Positions 1 through 7,992 of a stretch of DNA of 42,412 nucleotides are shown one piece after another. Where the stretch lies: NCBI GenBank assembly GCA_045651865.1, contig JAZRTC010000089.1, positions 1 to 42,412 on the forward strand. The letters are read 5' to 3'. Each line of letters begins with the position of its first letter. The first letter of the stretch is position 1. The position numbers were made by a program, and so were the translations under genes. The DNA comes from RGIG1959 sp045651865. Its GTDB lineage: Bacteria > Bacillota > Clostridia > Oscillospirales > Acutalibacteraceae. A model generated the notes under the pieces. It was given only the letters and a program-made list of their open reading frames with translations, had not been told where the DNA came from and searched no databases.

Positions 1-311
1 TGCAGGTTATGATCCCCAACGCGGGTGCACCGTTCCTGGTTGTCACGCTGTTCTCCATCGTGTGGTACTCCAACGACTACTACTTCGCACAGATGATGAT
101 GAGCGAACGCTCGATGCTCTCGACCAAGATCTCGGTTGTCAAGCGTATCGTCAGCCAGATGGCGTACATCCCGAAGACCGAAAGCGGTCTGGGCGAAACC
201 GTCGTCGTCTTTGCGGCGGCTATGCTGTTCATCATCCCGCCGCTTGCCCTGTATCTCTATCTGCAGAAGTTCTTTGTGCAGAGTATCGAGCGTACGGGTA
301 TCGTCGGCTAA
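1..311 (+). CDS. Carbohydrate ABC transporter permease, MalG type (C-terminal fragment)
   Basis: The reading frame is already open at base 3 and ends with TAA at 309-311, so only about the last 102 residues are present. A hydrophobic segment (FAAAMLFIIPPLALYLYLQ) precedes a tail ending FFVQSIERTGIVG. This matches the usual end of MalG-family sugar permeases, in which a last membrane helix is followed by a short cytoplasmic tail around a Gly-rich 'GaVKG'-like end. It would be one of two membrane subunits of an importer whose binding protein and second permease should lie just upstream of the window. The genes that follow on the same strand are extracellular carbohydrate-type proteins, which fits. 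The substrate cannot be told from this fragment. Confidence 0.8.
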   Translation, partial: QVMIPNAGAPFLVVTLFSIVWYSNDYYFAQMMMSERSMLSTKISVVKRIVSQMAYIPKTESGLGETVVVFAAAMLFIIPPLALYLYLQKFFVQSIERTGIVG

Positions 312-320
312 TCGACAAAT

Positions 321-378
321 TGTTATGTGTGTTGCTCCTCGGCACAGAGTGTGCCTTTGTGCCGAGGATGCCATAACA
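321..378 (+). repeat. Two-tier intercistronic hairpin after the permease gene
   Basis: Outer arms 321-327 and 372-378 (TGTTATG/CATAACA) and inner arms 337-346 and 358-367 (CCTCGGCACA/TGTGCCGAGG) can fold together. There is no T-run after the stem; the ribosome site AGGAGGAG follows at 379-386. It is better read as an RNA stability/processing or partial-attenuation element than as a full terminator, letting the abundant downstream surface protein be expressed differently from the permease. Confidence 0.5.
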
Positions 379-392
379 AGGAGGAGATTTCT

Positions 393-1439
393 ATGAAACA
401 AATCCGGAAACTGTTTGCGGTTGTCCTGTGTCTTGTCGTGCTTGCCTGTGCGGCGCTTCCCGTTTGTGCCCAGGAAGACTTCAGCATGATCGAAAGCGTG
501 GAGGGCCTTCGTTGGTTCCCTGTCCCCGAAAACCGTCAGAACGACGATGCGTGGGAAGCGGAATGTGTGGCGGACGGCTGTCTGTGCCAGCGCTTCACCG
601 AAACGGCGGAGGAAACGGGTAACACCAACTTCCTCGACACGGCGTATACCGCTGAGGGTGGCTTAACGCTCACCCGCAACAATTCCACCGTTCTTCTCGG
701 CGGTGTGGATTACACAGAGCGCTATTGGCCGCGCATCCGCACCCTCTCTATGGAGACGGCGCCCGCTTTTGACCTGAGAACTGCCAACACCGTGTACTTC
801 GATATTGAAGTGCAGGAAGGCACCGAATGGAACTTTTCCATGTCTATCAACGGCATGAACTTTTCCTTTGGTAAATTTATGGCGGCGGCAGGCGGCGCGG
901 ACATCGATCCCATGAACAAGGAGATCACGGATGCTCCCGCAGGTCATTTCAAGGGCTCGGTCAATGTCACCGAGATTATTGATAAGCTGGCGGCTGACCC
1001 CAATCAGTACGACAGCGTGAACGCGCAAGCGCTCAAAAACATGAAAAAGACCTTTGTACCTCAGTTGCAGATCTACTGTGTCGGCGGCATCGGTGCTTCG
1101 CTGACGATCCATGAGCTGTATATGTCCACCCCCGAGGATACGGCGGGTGAGAAGTGCACCTTTGTGGATATGGGTCTGCTGACGGGTATCGGCGACGAGT
1201 ATTATGATATTCTCTCGGGTGTGGATATCAAGGACGATAACACCGGGAATACGGAATCCGTCGGCACGGTCGAAGATGAGATCGATGTAATCGATCCTAC
1301 CACAACCACCACCCAAAAGCAGGTTGATCAGAACGGGGAAAGCGCTCCTGCGGTTTTGCCCATCGTCCTGATCGTTGCGGCGGTTGTGATTGTGGTGATC
1401 GCGGTGATTGTGGTGATCGTCGTGGTCAAAAAGAAATAA
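393..1439 (+). CDS. Secreted, C-terminally membrane-anchored protein of unknown function, paralogue 1
   Basis: 348 residues; the ATG at 393 is chosen because GGAGGAG lies 6-8 bases upstream. Residues 1-26 form a signal peptide (MKQIRKLFAVVLCLVVL...VCA). The ectodomain has a Cys-rich stretch near residue 60 (ECVADGCLCQRF) and ends in a Thr-rich linker (TTTTTQKQ). It is followed by a C-terminal hydrophobic helix of Val/Ile and the stop-transfer tail KKK, so the protein is held on the outer face of the membrane. It is clearly related to the next gene: blocks RWFPxPENRQNDDAWE, YWPRIRT, INGMN and ALKNMKKTFVPQ are shared. I do not recognise the family. The neighbouring sugar permease and GH26-like enzymes suggest glycan binding, which is inference only. 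Confidence 0.8.
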   Translation: MKQIRKLFAVVLCLVVLACAALPVCAQEDFSMIESVEGLRWFPVPENRQNDDAWEAECVADGCLCQRFTETAEETGNTNFLDTAYTAEGGLTLTRNNSTVLLGGVDYTERYWPRIRTLSMETAPAFDLRTANTVYFDIEVQEGTEWNFSMSINGMNFSFGKFMAAAGGADIDPMNKEITDAPAGHFKGSVNVTEIIDKLAADPNQYDSVNAQALKNMKKTFVPQLQIYCVGGIGASLTIHELYMSTPEDTAGEKCTFVDMGLLTGIGDEYYDILSGVDIKDDNTGNTESVGTVEDEIDVIDPTTTTTQKQVDQNGESAPAVLPIVLIVAAVVIVVIAVIVVIVVVKKK

Positions 1440-1452
1440 CCTTGTTACCAAT

Positions 1453-1480
1453 GTATACAGAAACGACGATTTCGGTATAC
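1453..1480 (+). repeat. Intercistronic hairpin between the two surface-protein genes
   Basis: Arms 1453-1458 and 1475-1480 (GTATAC each, self-complementary) enclose a second stem, 1460-1463 with 1470-1473 (GAAA/TTTC), leaving a 6-base loop. No T-run follows, so it is not a strong terminator. It may stabilise or separate the messages of the paralogues. Confidence 0.35.
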
Positions 1481-1521
1481 GGTAAAATACATTCTCATTT
1501 TTCACAGAGGAGGCAATACCT

Positions 1522-2562
1522 ATGAACATGATCAAAAAAATGTTTGCTGTTGTCCTTTGCGTCCTGATGCTCGCGAGCTTTGCTACCGTGAGCTTCGCTT
1601 CTGCGGAAGAGGTTGCGGCACCCGCCGGCGTGCGTTGGTTCCCCTGCCCCGAAAACCGTCAGAACGATGACGCTTGGGAAGTCGAGTGCGTGAAGGATGG
1701 CTGCCTGTGCCAGCGCTTCACCGAGACTGCCGAGGATACCGGCAACGCGAACTTCCTGGACACTGTCTACAACGAGAACGGTGGTCTTACCATCACCCGT
1801 AACGGCAATGACCAGACCGAGGGCAACTACTGGCCCCGCATCCGCACCATCTCGCTCGAGACTTCTCCCGAGTTTGACATGAAGACTGCGGACACCTTCT
1901 ACTTTGATTTCACCGCTGCTGAAGGCACCTTCTGGAACATCATGATGTCCATCAACGGCATGAATGTCAAGCTGTCGAAGATCATCTCCGATGCTTCCGG
2001 CGTGAGCGGCGTGGCGAACTCTGATGCTGACGGCGCTGCCGGCACCTACAAGGGTTCCTTCAACATCTGGACTGCTCTGGATGAGATCGCAACCGAGAGC
2101 GGCACCGAGAGCTCTGTCAACGCTCAGGCTCTGAAGAACATGAAGAAGACCTTTGTTCCCCAGGTTGCTGTGTTCTGCGTTGGCCCTGTCGGCGCTTCCA
2201 TCACCCTGAACGAGATGTTCATCTCCACCGCAGCAGACACCACCGGTGCTAACTGCTCCTATGTGGATATGGGCCTCCTGACCGGCCTCGGCGCCGAGTA
2301 CTATGAGGATATCCCGGCTGAAGACGAGCCCGCGGCAGATCCCGGCGATGAGCCCGCATCTCCCGACGAAGGCCCTGCGGCTGACGAGACTCCCGCTGTT
2401 GACGGCGAGGAAGAAGAGGACACCACCACGACTACTACCACCACGAAGAAGGCCGACAAGGCTGAGGGTGGCAGCGCTCTGCCCATCATCATCATTGTTG
2501 TGGCAGTCGTTGTGGTTGTCGCGGTTGTCGTTGTCATCGTGCTGAAGAAGAAAAAGGCATAA
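1522..2562 (+). CDS. Secreted, C-terminally membrane-anchored protein of unknown function, paralogue 2
   Basis: 346 residues, with AGAGGAGG 9 bases before the ATG at 1522. It has the same plan as its upstream paralogue: signal peptide (to about residue 28, VSFASA), an ectodomain with the ECVKDGCLCQRF block, a linker, a C-terminal Ile/Val helix and the tail LKKKKA. It differs in the linker, which is much longer and very acidic/Pro-rich (about residues 258-305: repeated DEPA/DETPA, then EEEED and a run of eight Thr). That would hold the domain further from the membrane, perhaps through the cell wall. Codon use is strongly biased to C-ending codons, hinting at high expression. Function is unknown; a role in glycan capture is inferred from context. 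Confidence 0.8.
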   Translation: MNMIKKMFAVVLCVLMLASFATVSFASAEEVAAPAGVRWFPCPENRQNDDAWEVECVKDGCLCQRFTETAEDTGNANFLDTVYNENGGLTITRNGNDQTEGNYWPRIRTISLETSPEFDMKTADTFYFDFTAAEGTFWNIMMSINGMNVKLSKIISDASGVSGVANSDADGAAGTYKGSFNIWTALDEIATESGTESSVNAQALKNMKKTFVPQVAVFCVGPVGASITLNEMFISTAADTTGANCSYVDMGLLTGLGAEYYEDIPAEDEPAADPGDEPASPDEGPAADETPAVDGEEEEDTTTTTTTTKKADKAEGGSALPIIIIVVAVVVVVAVVVVIVLKKKKA

Positions 2563-2892
2563 GTCTGACAACACAGCTTTGTGATTGAAACCGATCCGTG
2601 CGTCGCGGTGCAAACTGCGCCGCGACGCACGGTGCGTTTTGATCGCATAAGACCGCAGAATAAAACTACATCAGAAGATGCGGTTTTCTTGTGCCGTCTT
2701 TGCAAACTTGCAAGTTTGCGACAATACCGCAGGGCGCGCAGATTTCTGCGCGCCGCGCGTCCATCGAGCGCGGTCGCACTTCGTGCGACCGAATCTCTCT
2801 GTTATTTTCGGCGACATCCCTCTTCAGACAAGAGGATAAGATGCCCGTCGCGATATGGCAATAACTTTGCCAATCAAAAAGGAGTGATCGCT
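2563..2892. repeat. Gene-free, hairpin-dense spacer (330 bases)
   Basis: No credible gene. Five inverted repeats follow one another: 2596-2608 with 2620-2632 (13/13 bp, CCGTGCGTCGCGG); 2702-2719 (18-base perfect palindrome GCAAACTTGCAAGTTTGC); 2733-2742 with 2745-2754 (10 bp, GGCGCGCAGA); 2771-2779 with 2783-2791 (9 bp, CGGTCGCAC); 2819-2824 with 2830-2835 (CCTCTT). The first is a plausible terminator for the surface-protein genes; the rest may be REP-like debris. The ribosome site of the next gene (AAAGGAG, about 2878-2884) closes the region. No convincing promoter was seen. Confidence 0.65.
2596..2640 (+). terminator. Candidate terminator after the surface-protein pair
   Basis: Perfect 13-bp stem (2596-2608 with 2620-2632), 11-base loop, followed only by GTGCGTTTTG. 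The T-run is short, so termination may be partial. Confidence 0.45.
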
Positions 2893-4275
2893 ATGAACAA
2901 CACCGTAACTCTGCCCGTAGTCCGACATGACCGTCAATACGACATCGTTGTGATCGGCGGCGGTACCTCGGGCGCCATTGCGGCGATTGCCGCGGCGGAA
3001 AGCGGCAAGGATGTGTTGATCGTGGAGCGTGGTTACGCGCTGGGCGGCTCGGCAAGCCTTGCACAGGTCACACCGCTGATGGGTACGCGCATCGGCAACT
3101 ATCGCAACTCCTATGTCGGCACGCGTCTGCAAACGCTGCTGGAGGAAAGCGGCTACACCGCCGCTCCCTGGGCGGGATGCGATAAGACGCTGTTCTCACC
3201 CGTGACGCTGACAATCACGCTGGAGGACATGTGCCGCAACGCGGGTGTCGAGCTTCTGTACGGCGCATCGTATGTCAATGCGGTTGTGGAAAACGAGCGC
3301 ATTACGGCGGTGCTGGTGCAAACGCTTGAAGGTCTGCTGCGCATTGACACCTCGTTTGTCATCGATGCCTCGGGCGACGCACAGGTCGCTTACACCTGCG
3401 GCTGTCCGTTTGAGGCGGGCGACCCGGAGGACAACAACATCAATCAGAATATGTCGCTGCGCTTTGCCGTCGGCAACATTGATTTCAAACGCGTTAATCA
3501 GTTCCTGCTCGACCACGGCGAGGACGCCGACCCCAACTCCGAGCAGACTTATATGGCGCACGAGTGGAAGAGTACAGCGGCCCCGCTGTACGGCACCTTC
3601 CTGAAGGCGCTGGAAAACGGCGATATTGAGCGCGCGGACGGTGTGTATTTCCAGAGCTTCACATCCAAAGCGTTCGGTCGCGGTGTGATGTATTTCAATT
3701 GCCCCGAAGCGCCCCATTGCCGCAACACCACCGATTCGGTTGCGGTGTCGCAGGGCGTGGCGGATTGCCGCGCGTCGGCGGTGCGCGTGCATCGCTTCTT
3801 GCAGAAATATGTCCCCGGTTTTGAGGAAAGCACCTTCATCTCCTTTGCGGGACGGGCGGGCGTGCGCGAAAGCCGCCGCATCGTCGGACAGTATTGGCTG
3901 ACGATCGACGATTACAATGCCCGTGCCAAATTCCCCGACGCGATTGCGCAAAGCGCGTATCCCGTGGATGTGCACGGCAAAACAACCCTGATTCATCCCG
4001 AAGGCTTCAAGCCCGGTGAATTTTTCGAGATCCCCTACGGCTGTCTGGTCGCCAAAGGGGTCAACAACCTGCTGGTGGCGGGCCGTTGCTCGTCCGCGTC
4101 CTTCTGGGCGCAATCCGCCATCCGCATTCAGCTGGTATGCCACGCGCTCGGCGAAGCAGCAGGCATCGCAGCATCCATGGCGCTGGATCTCGCCTGTGAC
4201 GCAGGTAAGGTCGACGGCGCGGCAGTGCGGGCGGAAATGATTGCTCGCGGCGGTACATTCGCTCCGGTCGATTGA
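2893..4275 (+). CDS. FAD-dependent oxidoreductase (FAD_oxidored family)
   Basis: 460 residues; the ATG at 2893 is set by AAAAAGGAGTG upstream, since longer frames run back through the hairpin spacer. The N-terminal Rossmann fold has the dinucleotide motif GGGTSG at residues 22-27 and the ribose-binding Glu at about 45 (VLIVERG). A second FAD signature near the C-terminus (NNLLVAGRCSSAS) is followed by GEAAGIAA. This is the layout of the PF12831-type FAD oxidoreductases, which sit in many carbohydrate loci with unknown substrates. No signal peptide is present, so it acts in the cytoplasm. It lies between surface glycan-type genes and GH26-like enzymes, suggesting oxidation of an imported sugar or sugar acid, but this is inference. 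The gap to the next gene is 44 bases. Confidence 0.85.
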   Translation: MNNTVTLPVVRHDRQYDIVVIGGGTSGAIAAIAAAESGKDVLIVERGYALGGSASLAQVTPLMGTRIGNYRNSYVGTRLQTLLEESGYTAAPWAGCDKTLFSPVTLTITLEDMCRNAGVELLYGASYVNAVVENERITAVLVQTLEGLLRIDTSFVIDASGDAQVAYTCGCPFEAGDPEDNNINQNMSLRFAVGNIDFKRVNQFLLDHGEDADPNSEQTYMAHEWKSTAAPLYGTFLKALENGDIERADGVYFQSFTSKAFGRGVMYFNCPEAPHCRNTTDSVAVSQGVADCRASAVRVHRFLQKYVPGFEESTFISFAGRAGVRESRRIVGQYWLTIDDYNARAKFPDAIAQSAYPVDVHGKTTLIHPEGFKPGEFFEIPYGCLVAKGVNNLLVAGRCSSASFWAQSAIRIQLVCHALGEAAGIAASMALDLACDAGKVDGAAVRAEMIARGGTFAPVD

Positions 4276-4319
4276 TCGGTCGAAATAGAAAATTGTAATC
4301 AAACGGAGGAACACACGCA

Positions 4320-6098
4320 ATGAAAACGAAATTGTGGCGTATTCTTGCTCTGGCGCTTGCCATCGTGATGATGGTCGGTTGCTTCGCATCCTGCGACAAC
4401 AACAGCGACGGCAAGAACGAAGATGAGAACCCTTACAGCAGCGTGAAAGAGGAAGGCTCTGAAGAGGAGCTGACCGCTGTGCGCGACAGCCTCGTTAAGG
4501 CGACTGAGACGAAGGGTCTTGGCGACATTGAGAAGCTGGAGTTCTATGAGAACGGTGTCCGCACCACCAGCGATCAGTATGTCCAGGTTAAGGACAACAA
4601 GAAGTTCTACTACTCGGGCGGTATCAAGCGTATGGTCAACTATCCCGACGGCTATATACTCGATCTTCCCGCAGACTGGAAGCCCGATTTCTCGCTGGCG
4701 ACCCTGCGTGTCCGCTTCGATACCGATGAGGTGTCGCTGATCGCTTCGCACGAGGCAAACGGCATCCGCTACCACGGCGGCTTTGACAACTACCTCACCG
4801 CGCTCTATCTGTTTGTCGGCAATGCTGACTCGCAGAAGAACAACGGCGTTGAGGTTGTGGAAGCACGCAAGGAAGTCAAGATCAACGACGACTGGAATGC
4901 GTCCGTATATCGCCTGAAGATCAAGGATTGCCCCGAGACCATCAAGGCATACTACACCTATGTTGACTACTACAACAACGAGAAGAGCGACACCTACCAC
5001 TTCATGTTCAAGGCTGTGGATGACCGCGATTTCTCCGATGTTTACATGAGCTTCCAGAAGATCTACGACAAGGGCGCGGCGGTTGACACCATGCTCTATC
5101 CGGAGGAGGCCAACCCCAACTGGGCCGAGGAAACCAAGGCTCATTATGAGGCGCTCAAGGCTCAGACCCATGTCGATTGGGGTCTGTTCGCTTACAAACT
5201 GCAGACCACCGGCTGGAAAGTGACCATCCCCGTGCTCGAGAAGAAGATGGACTACACCTTCCCCGTGATCTCCGAGTACAGCCACTACAGCTCTGACGGC
5301 AAGGTTAACGGCTTTCCGCTGGAGTTCGGTCAGAAGGTTGTTGCTGACGGCGACCGCATGATGCAGTTCACCTATCAGTACACCGACAACAACAACATGG
5401 ACCTCACCATGTACAACCCGATCATGGACATCTATCGTGGCACGGAGAAGTCCAAGGAAGTGCTCACGCAGTATGCACAGGGTGCGGCAGAATTCGGCCA
5501 GCCCTTCTACTTCCGACTCAACAACGAGATGAACACCGACTGGACCAGCTACTGCCCAATGGCGAATATGCTCGATCCCGACATCTTCGCTTCCACCTGG
5601 ATCACGCTGTATGACATCTTCACCGAGACGGGTGCCAACCAGTGGGCAATCTGGATCTTCAACGGCTTTGACAAATCCTACCCGCCGTACAACTGGGCGG
5701 ACTACCGCTGCCTGATGCCCAGCCCGAACTATATCGATATGATCGGTCTGACGGGCTACAACTTCGTTACTCCCGAGGACACCTCTTCGTGGGAGACCTT
5801 CGAAGCGAAGTATGACAAGCTCAGCGCGGAGTACAGCAAGTATTTTGCTGACTGGGCATGGATCATCTCCGAGTTCGGTTGCGAGACCAGCACCAACCCC
5901 GACCAGTCCAAGGCGACTTGGGTCAAGGAGATGTTCGATACTCTGAGCACCAATCGTTATCCGCAGCTGAAAGTCGCGGTGTGGTTCAACTGCTCCGACT
6001 ACGACCAGCAGGGTAATGTGACCAACGACCTGAACCTTGAGAAGGATCCCGAGGTTATTCAGGCGTTCAAGGAAGGCCTGGAGCTGACGCAGCCCTAA
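4320..6098 (+). CDS. GH26-like glycoside hydrolase lipoprotein, paralogue 1
   Basis: 592 residues, with GGAGGA 8-13 bases upstream. A lipoprotein signal ends at Cys21 or Cys25 (MMVGC / CFASC), so the enzyme is tethered outside. After an uncharacterised domain (about 40-310) comes a TIM-barrel-like region. It carries FRLNNEMNTDW, with Glu403 as the likely acid/base, and WIISEFG, with Glu518 as the likely nucleophile. The spacing and motifs fit clan GH-A, closest to GH26 (beta-mannanase-like), including the Trp-rich stretch WAIWIFNGFDKSYPPYNWADY between them. It is followed by a second copy at 6197. The true substrate is not evident; the N-terminal half is not a GH26 feature and may bind substrate. 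Confidence 0.75.
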   Translation: MKTKLWRILALALAIVMMVGCFASCDNNSDGKNEDENPYSSVKEEGSEEELTAVRDSLVKATETKGLGDIEKLEFYENGVRTTSDQYVQVKDNKKFYYSGGIKRMVNYPDGYILDLPADWKPDFSLATLRVRFDTDEVSLIASHEANGIRYHGGFDNYLTALYLFVGNADSQKNNGVEVVEARKEVKINDDWNASVYRLKIKDCPETIKAYYTYVDYYNNEKSDTYHFMFKAVDDRDFSDVYMSFQKIYDKGAAVDTMLYPEEANPNWAEETKAHYEALKAQTHVDWGLFAYKLQTTGWKVTIPVLEKKMDYTFPVISEYSHYSSDGKVNGFPLEFGQKVVADGDRMMQFTYQYTDNNNMDLTMYNPIMDIYRGTEKSKEVLTQYAQGAAEFGQPFYFRLNNEMNTDWTSYCPMANMLDPDIFASTWITLYDIFTETGANQWAIWIFNGFDKSYPPYNWADYRCLMPSPNYIDMIGLTGYNFVTPEDTSSWETFEAKYDKLSAEYSKYFADWAWIISEFGCETSTNPDQSKATWVKEMFDTLSTNRYPQLKVAVWFNCSDYDQQGNVTNDLNLEKDPEVIQAFKEGLELTQP

Positions 6099-6130
6099 TA
6101 AGGTCTTAAACGACTGAAACAGACAAACGG

Positions 6131-6168
6131 CAGCACGGCAAAGGCACGCTTTTGCCGTGCTGCTTTGT
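6131..6168 (+). terminator. Hairpin between the GH26-like paralogues
   Basis: 12-bp perfect stem (6131-6142 with 6151-6162, CAGCACGGCAAA/TTTGCCGTGCTG), 8-base loop, then CTTTGTAT. It has a moderate T content, so it may terminate only part of the transcripts and lower expression of the second copy. It also shows why a start at 6152 for the next gene is wrong: that codon lies in the stem. Confidence 0.6.
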
Positions 6169-6196
6169 ATATCCGACCGAATCGGGAGGTGCTTGT

Positions 6197-7972
6197 ATGA
6201 GCAAGAAAGCAAGATGGCTGAAGGCAGTGGCACTGATAACGGCGCTGGTGATGCTCGGCGGCGTGATGACCGCCTGCGACGGCAACACGGATGATCCCGA
6301 AGAAAATCCGTACAGCAGTGCCGTGGAGGTCGGCTCAGAGGATGAGCTGACGGCAGTGCGCGACAATCTGATCAAAGCGACCGAGACCAAGGGTCTGGGC
6401 GAAATCGAGAAGATGGAGTTTTATGAAAACGGCGCGCGCACCACAAGCGATCAGTATGTGCTGGTCAAGGACAATAAGAAGATCTACTGGTCGGGCGATA
6501 TCAAGCGCGTGGTGAACTATCCCGACGGCTATATGCTGGATATCCCGCAGGACTGGAAGCCCGATTATTCGTTGTCCACCCTGCGCTCGCGCTATGACAC
6601 CGACGACATCACGCTGGTTGCTTCGCGCGAGAACGGCATGATCAACGGCTACTACAAGAATGCCGAGGAATATCTCGACGCGACCTATATCCATGTCAGC
6701 AACAAGTCCTGGCAAAAGGAGAACCGCGTAACGGAGCTTTCACCCCGCGAGGTCAAGGACTTCGGCGACGGCTGGAAGATCCATACCTACCGCGTCAGGC
6801 TGGACGACTGTCCCGAGGGTATGAAGTGCTACTACACCTATGTGGACATCTATGACGAGGTCAAGGAAGCCTACCACTTTATGTTCAAGGCGGTGGATGA
6901 CCGCGACTTCTCGTCGGTTTACAACAGCTTTGTGTATTTTTATGATAAGGGTTCGGCGGTTGACACCGTGCTGTATCCTTGCGAAAACAATCCCAACTGG
7001 TGCGAGGAAACCGTGGCGTATTATGAGGACGCCCGTCAACGCACAACGGTCGACTGGGGCATTTTCTCTGCCAATCTGCAGACAAACGGCTGGAAAGTGA
7101 CCATCCCGATCATCGAGAAGAAGATCGACTACAAATTCCCCATCATTTCGGAATACCGCCATTTCATCCTCGGCAACAAGCCGCACGAGTTCCCGACGGA
7201 ATTCTGCGAGAAGGTTGAGACAGACGGCCGTATGATGCAGATGACCTATCAGTACACCGCCAACAACAACACCGATCTCAACGGTTACAGCCCGAGTCTG
7301 GATATCTATCGCCGCGACGAAAAGGCAATGGGCATCCTGCGCGATTTTGCGACGGGTGCGGCGGAGTTCGACCGTCCGTTCTTCTTCCGTCTGAACAACG
7401 AGATGAGCACCAACTGGACCAGCTACTGCGCGCTGTGCAATATGCTGGATCCCGACATCTTCATCGACACTTGGGTCGCGCTGTACGATCTCTTCACCGA
7501 GACGGGTGCCAACGAATACGCCATGTGGGTGTTCAACTCGCAGGATAAATCGTTCCCGCCGTTCAAGTGGGCGAACTACCGCAACTATATGCCGCAGGCG
7601 AACTACATCGACTGGATCGGTCTGACGGCATACAACTTCGGCGATGACAACAATTGGAGCAGTTTTGAATCGCTGTATGATTATATCAATCAGGAATATC
7701 AGCAATATTACAGCGAGTGGCCGTGGATCATTTCCGAGTTCGGTTGCTCGGATTCCTCGGAGCTCGAGGAGAACGAAGGTCGCAAGGCACAGTGGATCAC
7801 CGATATGTTCACGGTGCTGAGCGAAGGCAAATACCCCAACATCAAGGTCGCGGTGTGGTTCAACGCCAACGACTACGATAACGCGGGCAATGTCGTGCAC
7901 GAAATTGTGTTGCAGACCGATCCGCAGGCGCTCAAAGCGTTTAAGGAAGGCCTGGAGCTGACCCAACCGTAA
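6197..7972 (+). CDS. GH26-like glycoside hydrolase lipoprotein, paralogue 2
   Basis: 591 residues; the ATG at 6197 follows GGGAGGT, and upstream in-frame starts fall in a terminator-like stem. Lipobox MTAC (Cys27). It is highly similar to the 4320 gene throughout: ENPYSS, ELTAVRDNLIKATETKGLG, and the ending KEGLELTQP are near identical. Catalytic residues are kept: Glu402 in FRLNNEMSTNW and Glu514 in WIISEFG. Differences cluster in the N-terminal domain (about 100-190), suggesting the two enzymes share chemistry but recognise different parts of a substrate. Codon choice is slightly more relaxed than in the first copy. Like the first copy, it is predicted to be extracellular. Confidence 0.75.
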   Translation: MSKKARWLKAVALITALVMLGGVMTACDGNTDDPEENPYSSAVEVGSEDELTAVRDNLIKATETKGLGEIEKMEFYENGARTTSDQYVLVKDNKKIYWSGDIKRVVNYPDGYMLDIPQDWKPDYSLSTLRSRYDTDDITLVASRENGMINGYYKNAEEYLDATYIHVSNKSWQKENRVTELSPREVKDFGDGWKIHTYRVRLDDCPEGMKCYYTYVDIYDEVKEAYHFMFKAVDDRDFSSVYNSFVYFYDKGSAVDTVLYPCENNPNWCEETVAYYEDARQRTTVDWGIFSANLQTNGWKVTIPIIEKKIDYKFPIISEYRHFILGNKPHEFPTEFCEKVETDGRMMQMTYQYTANNNTDLNGYSPSLDIYRRDEKAMGILRDFATGAAEFDRPFFFRLNNEMSTNWTSYCALCNMLDPDIFIDTWVALYDLFTETGANEYAMWVFNSQDKSFPPFKWANYRNYMPQANYIDWIGLTAYNFGDDNNWSSFESLYDYINQEYQQYYSEWPWIISEFGCSDSSELEENEGRKAQWITDMFTVLSEGKYPNIKVAVWFNANDYDNAGNVVHEIVLQTDPQALKAFKEGLELTQP

Positions 7973-7992
7973 ACATGCAAAGGAGACTGCTT

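Noticed and set aside
2581..2892. N-terminal extension of the FAD oxidoreductase through the hairpin spacer
   Set aside because: The extension is low-complexity and Arg-rich, while the FAD motif at normal distance follows from ATG 2893 with a good ribosome site.
4299..6233. 644-codon minus-strand frame opposite the first GH26-like gene
   Set aside because: Shadow of a strongly codon-biased gene; no ribosome site or recognisable domain.
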